Source: Phaeobacter gallaeciensis
GTDB lineage: Bacteria; Pseudomonadota; Alphaproteobacteria; Rhodobacterales; Rhodobacteraceae
Length of the DNA: 64,000 nucleotides
NCBI RefSeq assembly: GCF_001678945.1
Contig: NZ_CP015124.1
Coordinates: 3,510,001-3,574,000 of the forward strand
Direction of reading: 5' to 3'
The notes under the pieces were generated by a model. It was not told where the DNA came from, did no database searches, and was given only the letters and a program-made list of their open reading frames with translations. Positions 33,624 to 43,610 of the stretch are shown here, in pieces (position 1 is the stretch's first letter; every line of letters starts with the position of its first letter). Both the position numbers and the translations under genes were made by a program.

Positions 33624-34709
33624 ATGCCGGTGACCCACGATCAGATTCGCGCCGCGCTGGAGCGGCTGGCCTTGCCGGATGGGGGCACCCTGGTGTCCCG
33701 GGATATGTTGCGGGCGCTCAGTGTCGACGGTGACACCGTCCGCTTCGTGATCGAAGCGCCCAGCCCGGCGATTGCCCAGCAGATGGAACCCCTGCGCCGC
33801 GCCGCCGAAGCGGCGGTCCTCGCTCTTGATGGCGTGTCCAGCGTGACGGCGGCGCTGACCGCGCATACTCCGGTGGCATCCGCACCCGGTGGCGGGCAGG
33901 GGGCGCCCTCGCTCAAGGTCGGCGGCCACCCGAAACCGCAACAAGGGCCCATAAAGCCCGCTGGGGTGGCGCGCATTCTTGCCATCGCTTCGGGCAAGGG
34001 AGGCGTCGGTAAATCTACAGTCAGTGCCAATCTCGCGGTGGCCCTTGCGCGGCAGGGGCGGCGGGTTGGTCTGCTGGATGCAGATATATATGGTCCCAGC
34101 CAGCCGCGCATGATGGGGGTAACGGGCAGGCCTGCCAGCCCGGACGGCAAGACCATCGAGCCGCTGCACGCCCATGGCGTCACGGTGATGTCGATTGGCT
34201 TCATGGTGGATGAGGCAAAAGCCGTGGTCTGGCGCGGTCCGATGCTGATGGGCGCGTTGCAGCAGATGCTGGGGCAGGTCAATTGGGGAGAGCTGGACGT
34301 GCTGATCGTAGATCTGCCGCCCGGCACCGGTGATGTGCAACTGACGCTGTGCACCAAGGCAGAGCTGACCGGCGCCATCGTTGTCAGCACCCCGCAGGAC
34401 GTGGCGCTGATCGACGCACGCAAGGCGCTGGACATGTTCAGCCAGCTGAAAACACCGGTTCTGGGACTGATCGAGAATATGTCCTTCTTCACCTGTCCCG
34501 ACTGCGGCGGCGATCATCACATCTTTGGTCATGGCGGGGTGGCGGCCGAGGCTGAAAAGCTGGGCTTGCCGCTTCTGGGGGCGCTGCCCATCGATCTTGA
34601 GACCCGCCTGGCGGGGGATGGTGGCACGCCTGTTGCCGCGGGCGAGGGGGCCATGGCCGAGGCCTATGGCCGGATTGCCTCTGGTCTGGTGCAGGGCGGT
34701 ATGGCCTGA
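33624..34709 (+). CDS. apbC: Mrp/ApbC family iron-sulfur cluster carrier ATPase
   Basis: 361 residues. The N-terminal MIP18-like domain (DQIRAALERLALPDGGTLVSRDML) is followed by a P-loop domain with deviant Walker A IASGKGGVGKST, LLDADIYGPSQPRMMG and VDLPPGTGDVQLTL. A Cys-x2-Cys (FTCPDCGG) near the C-terminus can hold the bridging [4Fe-4S] cluster at the dimer interface. It transfers Fe-S clusters to apo-proteins in the cytosol. Start ATG 33624 has AGGAGAG. Transcribed alone. Confidence 0.93.
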   Translation: MPVTHDQIRAALERLALPDGGTLVSRDMLRALSVDGDTVRFVIEAPSPAIAQQMEPLRRAAEAAVLALDGVSSVTAALTAHTPVASAPGGGQGAPSLKVGGHPKPQQGPIKPAGVARILAIASGKGGVGKSTVSANLAVALARQGRRVGLLDADIYGPSQPRMMGVTGRPASPDGKTIEPLHAHGVTVMSIGFMVDEAKAVVWRGPMLMGALQQMLGQVNWGELDVLIVDLPPGTGDVQLTLCTKAELTGAIVVSTPQDVALIDARKALDMFSQLKTPVLGLIENMSFFTCPDCGGDHHIFGHGGVAAEAEKLGLPLLGALPIDLETRLAGDGGTPVAAGEGAMAEAYGRIASGLVQGGMA

Positions 34710-34978
34710 CCCAGTTTTCCGGTCAGTCTACATCTATCTGAATGCATAATAGGTGCCGGGCTGCGCAGGCGGTCCGGTGTCTTCATTTTGTCGTGCAGGC
34801 CTGCCTCTGCCGTGATGTCCCGCCCCGGATGGGTCGCTGTTGCGGTCCCTGTTGCCTCTGCGAGGCGTCACCGCTCTGTGCTGGTGGGATGCGATCCCTT
34901 TGTCTGGGCGCGGGGCGGGCGGGGCCTGCCGGGGTGCGGCTTGATCTGGTGCGATCAGGCTGCGGTTTTGTGCCTCTG

Positions 34979-35092
34979 TCCCATGTCATCCCATTAGGAC
35001 ATCCCAATTTTTCGCCCCGACCCTCGTGTAGTCGCGGTCGATGGGAAACCATGGGCTGCACTGCAGAGGTCGGGTCGTGGGAAATCATGGGC
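34979..35092. promoter_or_regulatory. distal TGGGN box clusters (MraZ operator type)
   Basis: Plus strand: paired TGGGN at 35042/35052 and 35078/35088, each pair exactly 10 bp apart. Minus strand: TGGGA at 34979, 34989 (10 bp apart) and 35002. MraZ of E. coli binds TGGGN repeats with 10-bp spacing. Confidence 0.5.
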
Positions 35093-35247
35093 TCGCTGCG
35101 GTGGTTGCGGGTCCCGCCGCGAATCACATTTGCCCAATTCCATGGGGCCAAGGGGTGTTTTGCCTCTCCCTGCCCGGGTTGTTGCAGAAAAGGGTGGGGG
35201 TGTACCGTGAACATAGGTGTGCCCCGCGAGGCTCTTGAAACTTTTTC

Positions 35248-35272
35248 TGGGAAACTATGGGTCATTTTGGGG
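35248..35272 (+). promoter_or_regulatory. triple TGGGN box, probable main MraZ operator
   Basis: Three TGGGN motifs start at 35248, 35258 and 35268, with exact 10-bp periodicity, the arrangement known for MraZ autoregulation. It sits just upstream of the best promoter candidate. Confidence 0.65.
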
Positions 35273-35344
35273 CGTTGTTGTGGCCACTATATGTAGTTAC
35301 TTATCATTAACCTTGCCCAAATTAGGCGGAATTTGGCCGAATTG

Positions 35345-35360
35345 TTAATCAAGGGTTAAC
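35345..35360 (+). promoter_or_regulatory. CtrA consensus site in the mraZ leader
   Basis: A perfect TTAA-N7-TTAAC (N7 is TCAAGGG). CtrA is the alphaproteobacterial cell-cycle regulator; a site here would link peptidoglycan and division genes to it. Confidence 0.55.
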
Positions 35361-35706
35361 GGAAATTGAGGCATCTGGCCCATGCTTGCCCACGTTGCCG
35401 TGAAGAAATTAGTTGCCGTACCCTGAATTCCCATAGTATCCCTTTCTACATCGACGGAGAGCAAGGATGGGGCGCCAAACGACCCCGTAAAAATCAAAAA
35501 AAGCAGGTTTCATACAGGCCTTCGCTTTCATCGAACAAAGAGATCCGGCGCGCGGGCGAGCAGACATCCCCCCAGATGGCGTGCGCAGTCGGACACCCCC
35601 GCACAGCGGGACAGGCGGCGGGTTGATCAGTGGCAGCAGATCAGCCCGCCCCTTTTACTTTCGGGGGGCAGATATCTCGCGAGGGACGCGAAAAAGGGAC
35701 GGTAAA

Positions 35707-36210
35707 TTGGGCCGCAGGTTCAGAGGCGAAAGCCACCATAAGGTGGACAGCAAGGGGCGGGTGTCGATACCCGCCACCTTTCGCCGTGTTCTTGAGGCCA
35801 GTGATCCCAACTGGCAGCCCGGGGACAGCCCCGAACTGGTAATCGTCTACGGCGATGAACGCCGCAAATTCCTGGAATGCTACACCATCGAGGCGATCGA
35901 CGAGGTCGATGCCAAGATCGCAGCCCTGCCGCGCGGCTCGCGCGAGCGCAAGATCCTGGAACGCATGTTCAACGGCCAGTCCCTGCCGACAACGGTGGAC
36001 GAGACCGGGCGTCTGGTGCTTCCGGCCAAGCTGCGCAACAAGATCGGGCTGGAGGGTGAGGCCTTCTTTATCGCGGCGGGCGATACCTTCCAGATCTGGA
36101 AGCCGCAGACCTATGAAGAGGTCGAAATGGCCGAAGCTGAAAAGCTGATGGAAGATCTGCCCGAAGATTTCGACCCACTGGAATTCCTTGATGGCGCCGG
36201 AGGGGTCTGA
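35707..36210 (+). CDS. mraZ: transcriptional regulator MraZ
   Basis: First gene of the dcw cluster; a 167-residue AbrB-fold protein with two MraZ repeats (HHKVDSKGRVSIPATFRRVL and PTTVDETGRLVLPAKLRNKIGL), each with the DxxGR signature. It assembles into rings that bind TGGGN repeats and repress dcw transcription. The start is TTG 35707, which gives the family N-terminus LGRRFRGESHHKVD and has AAGGGACGG upstream; no ATG fits. The long frame upstream of it is untranslated. Confidence 0.93.
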   Translation: MGRRFRGESHHKVDSKGRVSIPATFRRVLEASDPNWQPGDSPELVIVYGDERRKFLECYTIEAIDEVDAKIAALPRGSRERKILERMFNGQSLPTTVDETGRLVLPAKLRNKIGLEGEAFFIAAGDTFQIWKPQTYEEVEMAEAEKLMEDLPEDFDPLEFLDGAGGV

Positions 36211-36213
36211 GGC

Positions 36214-37206
36214 ATGACGACCGAGCACACATCCGCATCTGGTCCTCATATCCCCGTCTTGCTGCGCCCGCTGTTAAAGGCAGTGGCGCCGGTGACCGGG
36301 CGTTGGCTTGATGGCACATTTGGGGCCGGGGGCTATACCCGCGCTTTGCTGGAGGCGGGCGCCGATCAGGTGATCGCGGTGGATCGCGACCCGCTGGCCT
36401 TTGAAATGGCCAAGTCTTGGGCGGGGGGGTATGGCGACCGGCTGGTGCAGCAGCAGGGCGTGTTTTCCCGTATGGATGAATACGCGCAGGATCTGGATGG
36501 CGTGGTGCTGGACCTTGGTGTTTCTTCGATGCAGCTCGATCTCGCCGAACGCGGCTTTTCCTTCATGAAGGACGGCCCACTGGATATGCGCATGTCGCAG
36601 GAAGGCCCCTCGGCCGCCGATCTGGTTGCCGAGCTGAGCGAAGCCGAGTTGGCCGACATCCTGTTCTACTATGGCGAAGAACGCGCCAGTCGCCGGATCG
36701 CCCGCGCCATCGTCAAGGCGCGCGAAGTTGAGCCGATCACCACAACGTTGCAACTGGCGAGCTTGGTGGAATCCTGCCTGCCGCGCGCCAAACCCGGACA
36801 ATCCCACCCGGCGACGCGCAGCTTTCAGGCGCTGCGCATTGCGGTGAACGCTGAATATGACGAGCTGTTCGAAGGTCTTCTGGCCGCCGAACGGGCGCTG
36901 AAACCCGGAGGCCTTCTGGCAGTGGTCACCTTCCATTCGGTCGAGGACCGCATGGTCAAAAGGTTTTTCCAGCACCGTGCTGGCAAGACAGGGCGTGCGA
37001 ACCGTTATGCCCCCGAAATCGAAGAGCTGCCCGCGCAGTTCGAAATTGTCACCCGCAAGGCGGTCGGCCCGGATGATCAGGAATTGGCGGAAAACCCGCG
37101 CTCTCGCTCGGCCCGCCTGCGTGTGGGGCGGCGAACCGATGCGGCACCTGCACCGATCTCGGCCCGCGATCTGGGCATGCCACAGCTAAAGGAGGCGCGG
37201 AAATGA
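36214..37206 (+). CDS. rsmH: 16S rRNA (cytosine1402-N4)-methyltransferase
   Basis: 330 residues. The SAM-binding start is [31 protein letters not shown], and MraW family phrases [32 protein letters not shown], and [17 protein letters not shown] are complete. It starts three bases after mraZ and overlaps ftsL by ATGA, so translation is coupled. Confidence 0.96.
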   Translation: MTTEHTSASGPHIPVLLRPLLKAVAPVTGRWLDGTFGAGGYTRALLEAGADQVIAVDRDPLAFEMAKSWAGGYGDRLVQQQGVFSRMDEYAQDLDGVVLDLGVSSMQLDLAERGFSFMKDGPLDMRMSQEGPSAADLVAELSEAELADILFYYGEERASRRIARAIVKAREVEPITTTLQLASLVESCLPRAKPGQSHPATRSFQALRIAVNAEYDELFEGLLAAERALKPGGLLAVVTFHSVEDRMVKRFFQHRAGKTGRANRYAPEIEELPAQFEIVTRKAVGPDDQELAENPRSRSARLRVGRRTDAAPAPISARDLGMPQLKEARK

Positions 37207-37565
37207 AGACGCTTTTATACGCTGTCACCGCTCTGGCGGTCTTTGGTCTGGCCTTCTGGGCCTATCGCGAAAACTACGCCACGCAGCAGGTCCTGAAGGA
37301 AACCCGCAATCTGCAACGCGAGATCGGCGCCGCACAGGTGCGGCTGGGCGTTCTGCGCGCGGAATGGGCCTATCTCAACCGCCCCGACCGTCTGATCGGT
37401 CTTGCTGAGCTGAACTTTGACCGGCTGGGCCTTCTGCCGCTGCGCCCCGATCAGTTCGGTCGCGTGGACGAGGTGTCGTACCCGCTTGAGCAGGACTTTA
37501 GCATTGCAAACGGTGTCGATGTTTCCGGGTTGAACCGGGATCGCGGTACAGGAGAGCAGCCATGA
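37203..37565 (+). CDS. ftsL: cell division protein FtsL
   Basis: 120-residue bitopic protein: one N-terminal membrane span (residues ~3-20), then a periplasmic coiled coil ([38 protein letters not shown]) with the FtsL-like Asn-Arg-Pro. It partners with FtsB/FtsQ in the divisome. Sequence conservation is low, but position between rsmH and ftsI is decisive. Overlaps both neighbours by ATGA. Confidence 0.9.
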   Translation: MKTLLYAVTALAVFGLAFWAYRENYATQQVLKETRNLQREIGAAQVRLGVLRAEWAYLNRPDRLIGLAELNFDRLGLLPLRPDQFGRVDEVSYPLEQDFSIANGVDVSGLNRDRGTGEQP

Positions 37566-39346
37566 TCCGCACGCCGCTGCGCCCTCTGGCCCGTATTCTG
37601 AACGCCCGCGCTACCGGGCAGAACCCGGATGTGATCGAAGAAGAAAACATCCGCCTGCGGCATGAAGAAATGCAGGCGAAATCGCGCCAGCGTGCCGAGG
37701 GGCGGCTTCTGGTGCTTGGGGTGTTTTTCCTATGTGCCTATACTGCAGTGATCGGCCGGATGGGGGTCCTGGCCACCTCTGAGCCGAGCGAGCCGGTAGC
37801 CAGCGCCGCAGGCAGCGCCATCGCTGCGCAGCGCGCCGATATCGTCGACCGGCAGGGCCGTATTCTGGCGACCAATTTCGAGACGCACTCTCTTTACGCG
37901 CAGCCGCCGCAGATGATCGACCCTGAGGGCGCCGCTACGCGCCTGGCCGAAATTTTCCCGGATCTGGACCGCGAAGATCTAGTTGAAGATTTCACTGGCA
38001 AACGCAAGTTCCTGTGGATCAAGAAGAAAATCAGTCCCGAACAGAAGCAGGCGGTGCATGATATCGGCGATCCCGGCCTCTTGTTCGGCCCGCGCGAGAT
38101 GCGGCTTTACCCCAATGGCAGCGTCGCAGCCCATGTTCTGGGCGGCGCCGGTTTCGGCAAGGAAGGCGTTTCGGCAGCCGAGGTGATCGGTGTGGCCGGG
38201 GTAGAAAAGCAGTTCGACGATTACCTGCGTGACCCCGGTAATGGCGATAAGCCGCTGCAACTCTCGCTGGATCTGACCATCCAGGCTGCCGCCGAGCGGG
38301 TGCTGGATGGCGGCATGAAGCTGATGAACGCCAAGGGGGCCACCTCGATCCTGATGGATGTGCACACGGGTGAGGTGATTTCGGTGGTGTCGCTGCCGGA
38401 TTTCGATCCCAACGAACGTCCGCGTCCACCCACCTCGGGGTTCGACCCGTCGGTAAGCCCGCTGTTCAACCGTGCGGTGCAGGGCGTTTATGAACTTGGC
38501 TCGACCTTCAAGATTTTCGCAGCAGCGCAGGCGATGGATCTAGGGTTGGTGACACCGGAGACCGTGATCGACACCCGTGGGCCGCTGCGCTGGGGCAAAT
38601 TCGCGATCCGGGATTTCCACAACTACGGCAACGAGTTGTCGGTGACCGAGATCATCGAGAAATCCTCGAATATCGGCACCGCACGGCTGGCGCAGCAGAT
38701 TGGCGCCGAGCGGCAGAGAAGCTTCCTCGGTGAGCTGGGCATGCTGGAGCCAACACCATTCGAGATCGTCGAGGCCAGCGGCGGCACGCCATTGACCCCG
38801 AAGAACTGGTCCGAGCTTTCTGCGATGACCATTTCCTATGGTCACGGAATTTCGACCACGCCGATGCATCTGGCGGCGGGTTATGCCGCCATTGCCAATG
38901 GCGGCTATCACGTCAGCCCGACGGTTCTGAAACAGCGGGGCGCTCAGCACGGTGAGCGTGTGCTTTCTGAAGAAGCAGCGAAGGCGGCCCGCACCATGCT
39001 ACGCCGCGTGGTGACCGAAGGCACCGCCAGCTTTGCCCGGGTGCCCGGCTACCAGGTGGGCGGCAAGACCGGGACCGCGGACAAGCCACGCCCGCGCGGC
39101 GGCTATTACGAGGACAAGGTGATCGCCACCTTCGCCTCGATCTTTCCGGCGCAGGATCCCAAATACGTGCTGGTCGTGACGTTGGATGAACCCTCGGTCT
39201 TCGCCTATGACGAGGAGCGCCGCACGGCAGGCTGGACCGCTGTGCCGGTGGCCGCCGAGATGATCAAGCGGGTCGCGCCTCTGCTGGGGCTGAGACCGCA
39301 AGTTGAACCCACCGAGGTGGCTGATATAACCCTCACCTCTAACTGA
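37562..39346 (+). CDS. ftsI: septal peptidoglycan transpeptidase FtsI (PBP3)
   Basis: 594 residues. An N-terminal membrane anchor at about 52-68 follows a cytoplasmic tail. The PBP dimerisation domain has QRADIVDRQGRILATNF. The transpeptidase domain carries the three active-site motifs: Ser-Thr-Phe-Lys (ELGSTFKIF), Ser-Ser-Asn (IEKSSNIGTA) and Lys-Thr-Gly (VGGKTGTADK). It cross-links septal peptidoglycan together with FtsW. Confidence 0.96.
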   Translation: MIRTPLRPLARILNARATGQNPDVIEEENIRLRHEEMQAKSRQRAEGRLLVLGVFFLCAYTAVIGRMGVLATSEPSEPVASAAGSAIAAQRADIVDRQGRILATNFETHSLYAQPPQMIDPEGAATRLAEIFPDLDREDLVEDFTGKRKFLWIKKKISPEQKQAVHDIGDPGLLFGPREMRLYPNGSVAAHVLGGAGFGKEGVSAAEVIGVAGVEKQFDDYLRDPGNGDKPLQLSLDLTIQAAAERVLDGGMKLMNAKGATSILMDVHTGEVISVVSLPDFDPNERPRPPTSGFDPSVSPLFNRAVQGVYELGSTFKIFAAAQAMDLGLVTPETVIDTRGPLRWGKFAIRDFHNYGNELSVTEIIEKSSNIGTARLAQQIGAERQRSFLGELGMLEPTPFEIVEASGGTPLTPKNWSELSAMTISYGHGISTTPMHLAAGYAAIANGGYHVSPTVLKQRGAQHGERVLSEEAAKAARTMLRRVVTEGTASFARVPGYQVGGKTGTADKPRPRGGYYEDKVIATFASIFPAQDPKYVLVVTLDEPSVFAYDEERRTAGWTAVPVAAEMIKRVAPLLGLRPQVEPTEVADITLTSN

Positions 39347-39364
39347 CTCAGGTGAGGGCGCCTC

Positions 39365-40867
39365 ATGAGCCGCAATACCCCGCAAGACAGACCGGACCCA
39401 CGTCCCCTCAGCCAACTGGGGCTGACCGCCCGCGGCGGCGCGGACCCGATGATTTCCGATCTGGTGGTCGACAGTCGCCGGGTGGGCGATGGCGCGCTTT
39501 TTGCGGCTCTGCCCGGCAGTCAGGTGCATGGCGCCAATTTCATTCCCGCTGCCCTGCAGCAGGGCGCAGCGGCAATCCTGACCGATGCCGCCGGGGCCGA
39601 GATTGCAGCCCGCCCCCTGTCAGAAAGCCACGCGGCGCTGATCGTCGTCGAGGATCCCCGGCAGGTGCTGGCCTATACCGCCGCCCTGTGGTTCGGCGCC
39701 CAGCCGCAGACCATGGTTGCGGTGACCGGCACCAATGGCAAAACGTCGGTTGCGACCTTCGTGCGGCAGATCTGGATGGCGCTGGGCCATGAGGCCGTGA
39801 ATCTTGGCACCACTGGGGTCGAAGGCGCTTGGAGCTACCCTCTGGCCCACACCACGCCCGAGCCTATCACTCTGCACCGCGCCCTTGCGGCAGCGGCAAA
39901 GGCCGGTGTCACCCATGCCGCGATGGAGGCGTCTTCGCACGGGCTGGATCAGCGGCGCCTTGACGGGGTGCAGCTGGCGGCAGCGGGTTTTACCAATTTC
40001 ACCCAGGATCATCTGGATTATCACCACACCTTCGAAGAGTATTTCGCAGCCAAAGCGGGTCTCTTTCGCCGGGTGCTGCCGGACGAGGGCGTCGCGGTGA
40101 TCAATATGGACGATGCCCGGGGCGCCGAAATGCGCGCCATCGCGGCGGGACGCGGACAAGAGGTGATTACCGTGGGGCGCGGCCTTGGCGATCTTTCGCT
40201 GGTGGGGCAGCGCTATGACGGCACCGGGCAGGACATAAGGTTCTCGTGGCACGACAGACCTTTCATGGCCCGGTTGAACCTCATTGGCGGCTTTCAGGCG
40301 GAAAACGTGCTGATGGCCTGTGGGCTGGTGATCGCCAGCGGCGAAGAGCCCGAACGCGTTTTTGAAACGCTGCACGAGCTGACGACGGTGCGCGGACGGA
40401 TGCAGTTGGCGGCGACCCGTGAGAACGGCGCCTCTGTCTTTGTGGATTATGCCCATACGCCCGATGCAGTCGCTACCGCGATCAAGGCGCTGCGCCCGCA
40501 TGTTTTGGGCCGTCTCGTTGCCATCGTCGGCGCCGGCGGTGACCGGGACGCGGGTAAGCGCCCTCTGATGGGGCAGGCGGCGCATGACAATGCTGATGTG
40601 GTTATCGTCACCGACGACAACCCGCGCAGCGAAGATCCCGCAGCGATCCGGGCTGCCGTCAAAGGCGGCGCACCAGAGGCGATTGAAGTGGGCGACCGCG
40701 CCGAGGCGATCCTGCGCGGCGTTGCAATGCTGGAGCCGGGTGATGCGCTGCTCATCTGCGGCAAGGGGCACGAAACCGGACAGGTTGTCGGCAGTGATGT
40801 GCTGCCCTTTGATGATGTGGAACAGGCGAGCATGGCGGTGGCCGTACTTGATGGGAAAACCGTATGA
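39365..40867 (+). CDS. murE: UDP-MurNAc-L-Ala-D-Glu:meso-diaminopimelate ligase
   Basis: 500-residue ATP-dependent Mur ligase. The P-loop is VTGTNGKTSVATFVRQ and the central domain has SSHGLDQRRLDGV. The substrate motif Asp-Asn-Pro-Arg (VTDDNPRSEDP) indicates meso-diaminopimelate rather than lysine. It overlaps murF by four bases. Confidence 0.96.
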   Translation: MSRNTPQDRPDPRPLSQLGLTARGGADPMISDLVVDSRRVGDGALFAALPGSQVHGANFIPAALQQGAAAILTDAAGAEIAARPLSESHAALIVVEDPRQVLAYTAALWFGAQPQTMVAVTGTNGKTSVATFVRQIWMALGHEAVNLGTTGVEGAWSYPLAHTTPEPITLHRALAAAAKAGVTHAAMEASSHGLDQRRLDGVQLAAAGFTNFTQDHLDYHHTFEEYFAAKAGLFRRVLPDEGVAVINMDDARGAEMRAIAAGRGQEVITVGRGLGDLSLVGQRYDGTGQDIRFSWHDRPFMARLNLIGGFQAENVLMACGLVIASGEEPERVFETLHELTTVRGRMQLAATRENGASVFVDYAHTPDAVATAIKALRPHVLGRLVAIVGAGGDRDAGKRPLMGQAAHDNADVVIVTDDNPRSEDPAAIRAAVKGGAPEAIEVGDRAEAILRGVAMLEPGDALLICGKGHETGQVVGSDVLPFDDVEQASMAVAVLDGKTV

Positions 40868-42285
40868 GCGCCCCGCTGTGGACCGCAGCCGAGGCCGCCG
40901 CTGCAACCGGCGGTGAGGCACGCGGCGATTGGCAGATCAATGGCGTCTCAATCGATACGCGCACCCTGCAGCCGGGTGATCTCTTCGTGGCGCTGAAGGC
41001 CGCGCGGGATGGCCATGATTTTGTTGCGCAGGCCTTGAAGGCAGGCGCAGGCGCGGCGCTGGTTTCACGCATTCCCGAAGGCCTGCCCGAGGACGCGCCG
41101 CTGCTGCTGGTCGAGGATGTGCAAAAGGGGCTGGAGGCGCTGGGCCGCGCCGGACGCGAACGCACCAATGCGCGCGTGGTGGCAGTGACCGGCTCGGTCG
41201 GGAAAACCTCGACCAAGGAAATGCTGGCGCGGATCCTGTCGGATCAAGGTCGTACCCATGCCGCCGTCGCCAGCTATAACAACCACTGGGGCGTGCCGCT
41301 GACTCTGGCGCGGATGCCACAGGATACGGATTTTGCGGTCATCGAGATCGGCATGAACCATCCGGGTGAAATCGAGCCCCTGGCCCGGCAGGCCCGCCCG
41401 CATGTGGCGATGATCACCACGGTGGCCGCCGTGCATCTGGAGGCCTTTGATGATGTCGCCGGAATCGCTCGTGAAAAGGCGGCCATTCTGGATGGGCTGG
41501 AGCCGGGCGGTATCGCCGTGCTCAACGCCGATATCGACGAGGCCCCGGTCCTGCGGCAACGGGCGGAACAGCTGGGCGTTTCGGCGCAATGGTTTGGCGC
41601 AAGGGCACCCGATGCGCGGCTGCTCGCAACGCAGGTGACAGGTGAGGAAACCGTGGCCAGGGCCGAGATCCTAGGTGCTGAGGCCGAGTTGCATATCCAG
41701 TCACTGGGCGCGCATTTTGCCATGAATGCGCTAGGGGCGCTGCTTTGCGTCAATGCGCTGGGCGTTGATCTGGCAGAGGCCATTCGCAGTCTGGCACTGT
41801 GGTCGCCGGTGACCGGGCGCGGCGCGCGCGAAATGGTGGAGCTGTCACAGGGGCAGGTTCTGCTGCTGGATGACAGTTACAATGCCAATCCAACCTCGGT
41901 GAAGGCGGCGCTGGACGTGCTGGCGGCCACCCCGGTGGCAGAGGGCGGGCGTAGGATTGCCTATCTTGGCGATATGAAAGAGCTGGGACCGGAGGAGGTC
42001 GCACTGCATGCGGATCTTGCCCGCCATCCTGCCATCGCACAAGTTGACCAGATCCATTGCATCGGGCCGCTGATGCAGCATCTGGCAGAGGCCTTGCCGG
42101 ATGGAAAACGTGGCGGCTGGCACGCAGACAGCGCGGCAGCAAAGGCCGATCTTCCGGGGCAGATTGGGGCTGGCGACGTGGTTCTGGTCAAAGGCTCGCT
42201 CAGCATGAAGCTCGCCTCCATCGTTGACGGCATCCGCGATTTGGGTCATGGCAGCCGGAACTCTGATGCAAATTCTACCAAGTGA
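40864..42285 (+). CDS. murF: UDP-MurNAc-tripeptide:D-Ala-D-Ala ligase
   Basis: 473 residues. Mur ligase P-loop VTGSVGKTSTKEMLARIL, the conserved EIGMNHPGEIEPL and the C-terminal LLLDDSYNANPTSVKAALD are all present. It adds the terminal D-Ala-D-Ala to the UDP-linked peptide. Coupled to murE by a 4-base overlap; mraY starts 13 bases later. Confidence 0.96.
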   Translation: MSAPLWTAAEAAAATGGEARGDWQINGVSIDTRTLQPGDLFVALKAARDGHDFVAQALKAGAGAALVSRIPEGLPEDAPLLLVEDVQKGLEALGRAGRERTNARVVAVTGSVGKTSTKEMLARILSDQGRTHAAVASYNNHWGVPLTLARMPQDTDFAVIEIGMNHPGEIEPLARQARPHVAMITTVAAVHLEAFDDVAGIAREKAAILDGLEPGGIAVLNADIDEAPVLRQRAEQLGVSAQWFGARAPDARLLATQVTGEETVARAEILGAEAELHIQSLGAHFAMNALGALLCVNALGVDLAEAIRSLALWSPVTGRGAREMVELSQGQVLLLDDSYNANPTSVKAALDVLAATPVAEGGRRIAYLGDMKELGPEEVALHADLARHPAIAQVDQIHCIGPLMQHLAEALPDGKRGGWHADSAAAKADLPGQIGAGDVVLVKGSLSMKLASIVDGIRDLGHGSRNSDANSTK

Positions 42286-42297
42286 GGACTGGCTGAT

Positions 42298-43380
42298 ATG
42301 CTTTATTGGCTGACGGCGCTGTCGGATGGCGGTGATTTTTTCAACCTCTTCCGCTACATCACCTTCCGGGCCGGAGGGGCCTTCATGACGGCGCTGGTCT
42401 TTGGCTTCCTGTTCGGCAGGCCGCTGATCGATGTGCTGCGCAAGCGGCAGGGCAAGGGGCAGCCGATCCGCGACGACGGACCCGAAGGGCATTTCTCCAA
42501 GGCCGGGACCCCGACCATGGGCGGTTTGCTGATCGTCGGCGCCTTGCTGACCTCGACGTTGCTCTGGGCGCGCTGGGACAATCCCTTTGTCTGGCTGGTG
42601 CTGTTCGTGACGCTGGCCTTTGCGCTGATTGGCTTTGCCGATGATTATGCCAAGGTGTCGAAACAGAACACCGCTGGTGTGCCGGGCAAGCTGCGGCTGG
42701 GGCTTGGCATTCTGATCGCAGTGGTCGCGGCGGTCTGGGCCTCGGCCTATCACGGGGCAGAGCTGCAGAACCAGCTGGCGATGCCGGTGTTCAAGGATAC
42801 GCTGATCAATCTGGGCCTGTTCTACATTCCCTTTACCGTCTGCGTTATCGTCGGCTCGGCCAATGCGGTGAATCTGACCGATGGTCTGGATGGTCTGGCG
42901 ATTGTGCCGGCGATGATCGCCGGTCTGACGCTGGGGGTGATCGCCTATGTCGTGGGGAGGGCCGACTTTTCCCAGTATCTGGACGTTCACTACGTCAAGG
43001 ACACCGGCGAGATCTTTATCTTCACCATGGCACTGTTCGGCGCCGGGCTTGGCTTTCTTTGGTACAATGCGCCGCCCGCAGCGGTGTTCATGGGGGATAC
43101 CGGTTCATTGGCCTTGGGCGGCGCGCTGGGCGCTATCGCGGTGGCCACCAAGCATGAACTGGTGCTGGCCATCGTTGGCGGGCTTTTTGTGGTCGAGGCG
43201 CTGAGCGTGATCATTCAGGTGCTCTATTTCAAGCGCACCGGCCGCCGGGTGTTCCTGATGGCCCCGATTCACCACCACTATGAGAAAAAGGGCTGGGCGG
43301 AGCCGACCATCGTGATCCGGTTCTGGATCATCTCGCTGATCCTGGCGATGATTGGTCTGGCAACGCTGAAAGTGCGCTGA
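42298..43380 (+). CDS. mraY: phospho-MurNAc-pentapeptide transferase
   Basis: 360-residue, ten-helix membrane enzyme that forms lipid I. The catalytic Asp pair is in [15 protein letters not shown], the nucleotide-binding segment is [15 protein letters not shown], and the histidine loop is [13 protein letters not shown]. It is followed by a Rho-independent terminator, so at least part of the transcription ends here, before murD. Confidence 0.96.
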   Translation: MLYWLTALSDGGDFFNLFRYITFRAGGAFMTALVFGFLFGRPLIDVLRKRQGKGQPIRDDGPEGHFSKAGTPTMGGLLIVGALLTSTLLWARWDNPFVWLVLFVTLAFALIGFADDYAKVSKQNTAGVPGKLRLGLGILIAVVAAVWASAYHGAELQNQLAMPVFKDTLINLGLFYIPFTVCVIVGSANAVNLTDGLDGLAIVPAMIAGLTLGVIAYVVGRADFSQYLDVHYVKDTGEIFIFTMALFGAGLGFLWYNAPPAAVFMGDTGSLALGGALGAIAVATKHELVLAIVGGLFVVEALSVIIQVLYFKRTGRRVFLMAPIHHHYEKKGWAEPTIVIRFWIISLILAMIGLATLKVR

Positions 43381-43402
43381 GCGGCAGCGATCCGAAGACA
43401 GG

Positions 43403-43428
43403 AAAAGGGGGCTGCGGCCTCCTTTTTT
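43403..43428 (+). terminator. terminator after mraY
   Basis: 10-bp stem AAAAGGGGGC/GGCCTCCTTTT-type (one G-U) with a 4-base loop and a T-run. The following 180 bases before murD also contain a GCGCGCGC hairpin (43509-43529). Confidence 0.7.
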
Positions 43429-43610
43429 ATGCGGGTGTCCTTGCGCTAGGCACGGGGGGCTCTCCCGCCCCCTTCGGCGGCCAGGCCCGCCTGCCAGGGT
43501 TGGGCGTGGCGCGCGCAAAATGCGCGCGCGGGGGTGGTTTGCGGCGGCTTGCAAAGGCCGTGATGGCGGTGCACTCTGCGCCGAAATTTGATCAAAGGAT
43601 GAGGGTGGGC

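Larger units (their letters stand above)
34710..35706. other. long non-coding leader and operator region ahead of mraZ
   Basis: Nearly 1 kb without a credible gene: reading frames here are Cys/Trp-rich and look random. It holds clusters of TGGGN boxes on both strands, an AT-rich promoter-like zone around 35275-35310 (TTGTGG-N18-TATCAT) and a CtrA site. If transcription starts near 35315, the mraZ leader is almost 400 nt. Confidence 0.6.

Noticed and set aside
34742-35296. 184-codon frame in the mraZ leader
   Set aside because: Cys/Trp/Gly-rich random composition, no ribosome site, and it covers regulatory TGGGN boxes.
43509-43529. GCGCGCGC hairpin before murD as a terminator or riboswitch
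   Set aside because: A strong stem with loop AAAAT but no T-run; the terminator after mraY (43403-43428) already explains termination, and no riboswitch consensus is seen.
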